DNA of 63,948 nt from Oxalobacteraceae bacterium (lineage in GTDB: Bacteria > Pseudomonadota > Gammaproteobacteria > Burkholderiales > Burkholderiaceae_D): positions 1-63,948 of the forward strand of contig JAIXXN010000015.1 of the NCBI GenBank assembly GCA_027490725.1. The letters run 5' to 3'. Below, piece by piece: positions 63,544 to 63,948 of this stretch; positions within the stretch are counted from its first letter, which is position 1, and every line of letters begins with the position of its first letter. Below the pieces are notes generated by a model. It saw only the letters and a list, made by a program, of their open reading frames with translations. It had not been told where the DNA came from and made no database searches. The position numbers and the translations under genes are program-made.

Positions 63544-63948
63544 TTGTTAGTCATCATTGGATATGTAGTGGTAATCGTGGGCGTGTTCGGCGGGTATGCC
63601 GCGTCCGGCGGCCACTTGGCGGTTCTGTTCCAGCCTCTGGAGCTGGTGATGATCGGCGGCGGTGCGTTCGGCGCATTCATGGTCGGCAATACGCCGAAAG
63701 CACTGAAAGCAACCCTGGCCGCGCTGCCAACCGTGCTGAAGGGCTCGCCTTACACCAAAGACCTGTATATGGAGATGATGTCGCTGCTGTTCGACGTGCT
63801 CTCCAAAGTCCGCAAGGAAGGTCTGATGTCGATTGAAGGAGACATCGAGAATCCCGAGCAAAGCCCGGTGTTCAGTAAATACCCGAGCGTGCTGAAAGAT
63901 CACCACATCGTCGAATTCATGACCGATTACCTGCGCCTGATGGTGTCC
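63544..63948 (+). CDS. motA: Flagellar motor stator protein MotA (5' part)
   Basis: The 5' 135 codons of MotA, cut by the window edge. The start is TTG 63544, with GGGAGG 8-13 nt upstream. The sequence LLVIIGYVVVIVGVFGGYAA and PLELVMIGGGAFGAFMVGNT covers the first two membrane segments. The cytoplasmic part begins LFDVLSKVRKEGLMSIEGDI. MotA pairs with MotB to form the proton-driven stator. No clear sigma-28 promoter is visible in the 131-nt gap before it. Confidence 0.95.
   Translation, partial: MLVIIGYVVVIVGVFGGYAASGGHLAVLFQPLELVMIGGGAFGAFMVGNTPKALKATLAALPTVLKGSPYTKDLYMEMMSLLFDVLSKVRKEGLMSIEGDIENPEQSPVFSKYPSVLKDHHIVEFMTDYLRLMVS

Overview
The window is chromosomal DNA of a motile Gram-negative betaproteobacterium, most likely Burkholderiales and probably Oxalobacteraceae-like. 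The basis is the flhD-flhC-methyltransferase-motA order, an EnvZ/OmpR pair, the succinylase lysine branch (dapC, dapD, dapE), PilU, and GC-rich codon use outside one island. The genus cannot be fixed from the sequence alone.

Layout. 1-1250: 5' part of a TonB-dependent receptor behind a TPP riboswitch, so probably a thiamin importer. 1388-4746: an Imm26-like gene, a secreted orphan protein and envZ/ompR with OmpR-type boxes upstream. 4918-9335: a small secreted protein and two tandem FapA (DUF342) paralogues. 9379-16047: arfB, a CaiB/BaiF CoA-transferase, cheW, then an ABC-F/prmB/dapE/arsC-like cluster read leftward.

16013-25512 is an AT-rich integrative element bounded by perfect 23-bp direct repeats. 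It is inserted in the first codons of the arsC-like gene and supplies that gene with a new start codon and upstream region. It carries a PIN-like (DUF4935) protein, a coiled-coil/HTH protein, a C15 tract in front of a two-helix membrane protein, an MltR-like protein, a serine recombinase, a PEP-CTERM protein and a tyrosine integrase. The cargo between the PIN gene and the recombinase is the best candidate here for an undescribed (possibly defence) module.

25883-31464: an Aer-like chemoreceptor, then a translationally coupled diguanylate cyclase/TonB-receptor/YfiR operon in which a TonB receptor takes the place usually held by YfiB. 31468-34736: pilU, dapD and dapC, read leftward and probably once contiguous with arsC-dapE-prmB. 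34905-43442: housekeeping and envelope genes (DUF4153, M19 dipeptidase, RhlE helicase, Sui1, M16 peptidase, two small genes). 43461-49466: an AraC regulator and an alkyl-DHAP-synthase-like oxidase, GlpD-like dehydrogenase and FGGY kinase cluster. 49484-58956: response-regulator cyclase, aminotransferase, RidA, MocR regulator, HtpG, CocE-like hydrolase. 59001-61148: kynU-kynA tryptophan catabolism.

61149-63948: the flagellar master operon flhD-flhC, a membrane methyltransferase and the start of motA. The long leader before flhD has two near-consensus sigma-28 promoters in a degenerate tandem duplication of about 107 bp, followed by a terminator-like hairpin. This suggests sigma-28-dependent short transcripts, or feedback onto flhDC. 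No tRNA, rRNA or CRISPR array was seen.
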